NCBI GenBank assembly: GCA_025938055.1
Contig: JAICQC010000257.1
Coordinates: 1 to 6,839 of the forward strand
From: Anaerolineales bacterium
Lineage (GTDB): Bacteria; Chloroflexota; Anaerolineae; Anaerolineales; Villigracilaceae
Reading direction: 5' to 3'
Length of the DNA: 6,839 bases
In this document: positions 5,245 through 6,839 of the stretch, piece after piece
Numbering within the stretch: the stretch's first letter is position 1
Layout: each line of letters opens with the position of its first letter
Notes under the pieces: model-generated
What the model was told of the DNA's origin: nothing
Database searches by the model: none
Seen by the model: the letters and a program-made list of their open reading frames with translations, nothing else
Position numbers and translations under genes: made by a program

Positions 5245-6839
5245 ATGTCCAAGCTTACTTTTATAGAAGACTTCTCTTCTCGAAAAGTAACCCGGTTTTT
5301 GCTTGGGCTGCAGATCGCAGCCCTGGTGCTCATCATTTGTCTCAGCCTCTTCGACCTCTTCATCCCCGCCCTGGCTGTTTCATTCCTGACCCTGATCGTT
5401 TTCGCCGCCACCCTGCTGTGGCTGTATTTGCGTTACCGCAGCTTGCCGCTCGTACGCGAGAAGAAGAAGATACAGCACCTGTTCCGCAAGTTCGAGAAGA
5501 GGATCGACATCGAGGAGAACACCCTCGAGGCGGCGATCCGGGAACAGGAGCGCCTGGCGCAGGCTGAGCAGGAGGAGATCGAGCTCGCGCTGAGCAAACT
5601 CCAGGAAGGACACATCAAAGAAGGGCTTGCCGCTGCCGCCATCCGGGAGGCGGCGTTACCGGGCGTGGGACCCAGGCTTCGGGAACGGCTGGCGAAACAC
5701 GGAATTCTGAGCGCGGCGCAGGTTAGCGAGCAGGTCGCTCAGGTGCCGGGCTTCGGTGAGGCAAAGAGCCAGGCGCTCTCGGAGTGGCGCAGTTCGGTCC
5801 TCCAGGAACTGGAGCGCACGATGCCGAAGCGTCTGCCCAGGAAGCAGTTGCAGGGCATCGCTCAGAAGTATCAGGCATTGCAGGAAGAGAACGGCTTCAC
5901 CGAGAGACGGTCGCGCTCCAACATGGAAATCCTGGAACACGAGCTGCTCCTGTTCAGGCTGCGCCTGCGGGAGCTCTCCGCGCTGACGTTTACCGGTTAT
6001 ATGAGCCGGACGCTGGCGTCGCAGGGCATGGCAGCCGGCGTGATCGCCGCGGCGCTGGTGCTGATGCAGGTGGTCTCATCGGTGAGCACGACGCGTTCGG
6101 CGCTGATGGCTTCCATGCAGGAGCGCGGTGAGCTCGGGATCTCGTCGCACATAGCGGCTCCTACTCCGTCAGACACTCGCCACGCTACACCACAGCCTTC
6201 TGCCAACGAGGAGCTGGCGGCTGCACCATCCGCTGCCCCGTCGCAGACCTCTCTGCCGCAAGTGAGCCTGCCCGCCGGGGTTGCCGCCTGCCTGCCGCAG
6301 GATACGCCGCGCCAGGTAGCGCTGGTGGTGCGCATTGTCGACGGCGATACGATCGACGTGCGCATCGGCGAACAGGACCGGCGCGTACGCTATATCGGCG
6401 TGAATACCCCCGAGCAGAACCAGCCCCTTTATGAACAGGCTGTGGCGCTCAACCGGGAGCTGGTACTCGACAAGACCGTGACGCTGGTGAAAGATACCTC
6501 CGAAAGGGATGCGTTCAACCGCCTTCTGCGCTATGTGGTGGTAGAGGATACGTTTGTAAACCATGAACTGGTGGAGATGGGCTATGCCGAAGCCTCTGCC
6601 TACTCGCCGGACACTGCCTGCGTGGAGGCGCTTGAGAGCGCCCAGTGGAACGCGCAGACCGCTGCGCTGGGACTGTGGCTCCCGACACCTGTAGCTATGC
6701 CTGTCACCGGAGGCGAGAGCACAGCCGTTGCGGCGTGTGACCCGTCCTACCCGGGGGTATGCATCCCACCCGCCCCGCCCGACCTGGACTGCGGGGATAT
6801 TTCGTTCCGGCGCTTCCAGGTGCTCGCCCCCGACCCGCA
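5245..6839 (+). CDS. Membrane-anchored helix-hairpin-helix / SNase-like nuclease fusion protein (3' end beyond window)
   Basis: 531 codons are visible with no stop before the window edge. ATG 5245 has AAGGGAG seven bases upstream. Two membrane helices (about 17-37 and 40-62) are followed by a positively charged segment and a Glu/Gln-rich coiled coil (about 70-125). Next comes a double helix-hairpin-helix region (about 136-185) with LPGVGP (138-143), VPGFG (167-171) and the closing EWR (180-182), then a basic helical region. A third helix (261-280) leads to a Ser/Ala/Pro linker and a staphylococcal-nuclease domain (about 358-480). In it DGDT (366-369; Asp368 = Asp21 of S. aureus nuclease), Arg382 (Arg35), NTPE (387-390; Glu390 = Glu43) and Arg426 (Arg87) can be aligned. 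GLW (476-478) closes the domain. A Cys-rich tail follows (Cys498, 506, 516; DLDCGDISFRRF). By the positive-inside rule the coiled coil and HhH part should be cytoplasmic and the nuclease outside. Likely activity is Ca-dependent phosphodiesterase on DNA or RNA; the biological role is unknown. Asp40 is replaced by Asn387. Confidence 0.88.
   Translation, partial: MSKLTFIEDFSSRKVTRFLLGLQIAALVLIICLSLFDLFIPALAVSFLTLIVFAATLLWLYLRYRSLPLVREKKKIQHLFRKFEKRIDIEENTLEAAIREQERLAQAEQEEIELALSKLQEGHIKEGLAAAAIREAALPGVGPRLRERLAKHGILSAAQVSEQVAQVPGFGEAKSQALSEWRSSVLQELERTMPKRLPRKQLQGIAQKYQALQEENGFTERRSRSNMEILEHELLLFRLRLRELSALTFTGYMSRTLASQGMAAGVIAAALVLMQVVSSVSTTRSALMASMQERGELGISSHIAAPTPSDTRHATPQPSANEELAAAPSAAPSQTSLPQVSLPAGVAACLPQDTPRQVALVVRIVDGDTIDVRIGEQDRRVRYIGVNTPEQNQPLYEQAVALNRELVLDKTVTLVKDTSERDAFNRLLRYVVVEDTFVNHELVEMGYAEASAYSPDTACVEALESAQWNAQTAALGLWLPTPVAMPVTGGESTAVAACDPSYPGVCIPPAPPDLDCGDISFRRFQVLAPDP

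Noticed and set aside
5061..5411. Minus-strand open frame of 116 codons across the repeat and the start of the nuclease gene
   Set aside because: Half is the palindrome and half is antisense to the transmembrane helices of the real gene.
5656..6564. Several minus-strand frames opposite the nuclease gene
   Set aside because: The plus-strand frame is continuous with clear HhH and SNase motifs; the others are G+C-driven shadows.

Overview
The window looks like bacterial chromosomal DNA of moderately high G+C, most plausibly from a Chloroflexota (Anaerolineae-like) genome. That placement is an inference. It rests on the Thr/Pro-rich 'TPTxT' linkers in an exported protein, a SigK-like sigma factor with an RskA-type anti-sigma, a secreted fibronectin-III protein, a membrane-anchored staphylococcal-nuclease-like protein with a Cys-rich tail, and palindromic repeats of a kind I associate with such genomes. 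No rRNA, tRNA, CRISPR array, transposase or phage gene is visible.

Left part (1-2133). The window opens inside a gene for McrC, the nuclease subunit of a McrBC-type modification-dependent restriction system. Its stop codon overlaps the stop codon of a convergent gene. That convergent gene is the second of a probable two-gene minus-strand unit: a three-helix membrane protein (1224-1559, strong RBS and a TATAAT box), then a signal-anchored beta-sandwich-like protein with Thr/Pro linkers (361-1161). Upstream of these, also on the minus strand, is a PhnB-like VOC/glyoxalase-fold protein (1735-2133).

Middle part (2134-4863). A divergent intergenic region separates the VOC gene from a plus-strand cluster: an ECF sigma factor (2417-2980), its membrane-bound zinc-binding anti-sigma of the RskA class (3072-3791), and a secreted three-module fibronectin type III protein (3910-4863). 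The first two form a standard envelope signalling switch. Whether the FN3 protein belongs to its regulon is only suggested by adjacency. A strong hairpin terminator closes the cluster at 4899-4925.

Right part (4864-6839). A 381-bp gene-free stretch carries the terminator, a compact palindromic hairpin with an extra copy of one arm, and an 85-bp imperfect palindromic interspersed repeat. After it begins a large plus-strand gene (5245 onward, open at the window edge). It encodes two N-terminal membrane helices, a coiled coil, a double helix-hairpin-helix region, a third membrane helix, an extracytoplasmic SNase-type nuclease domain and a Cys-rich tail. This tethered DNA-binding/nuclease fusion is the most interesting item in the window.
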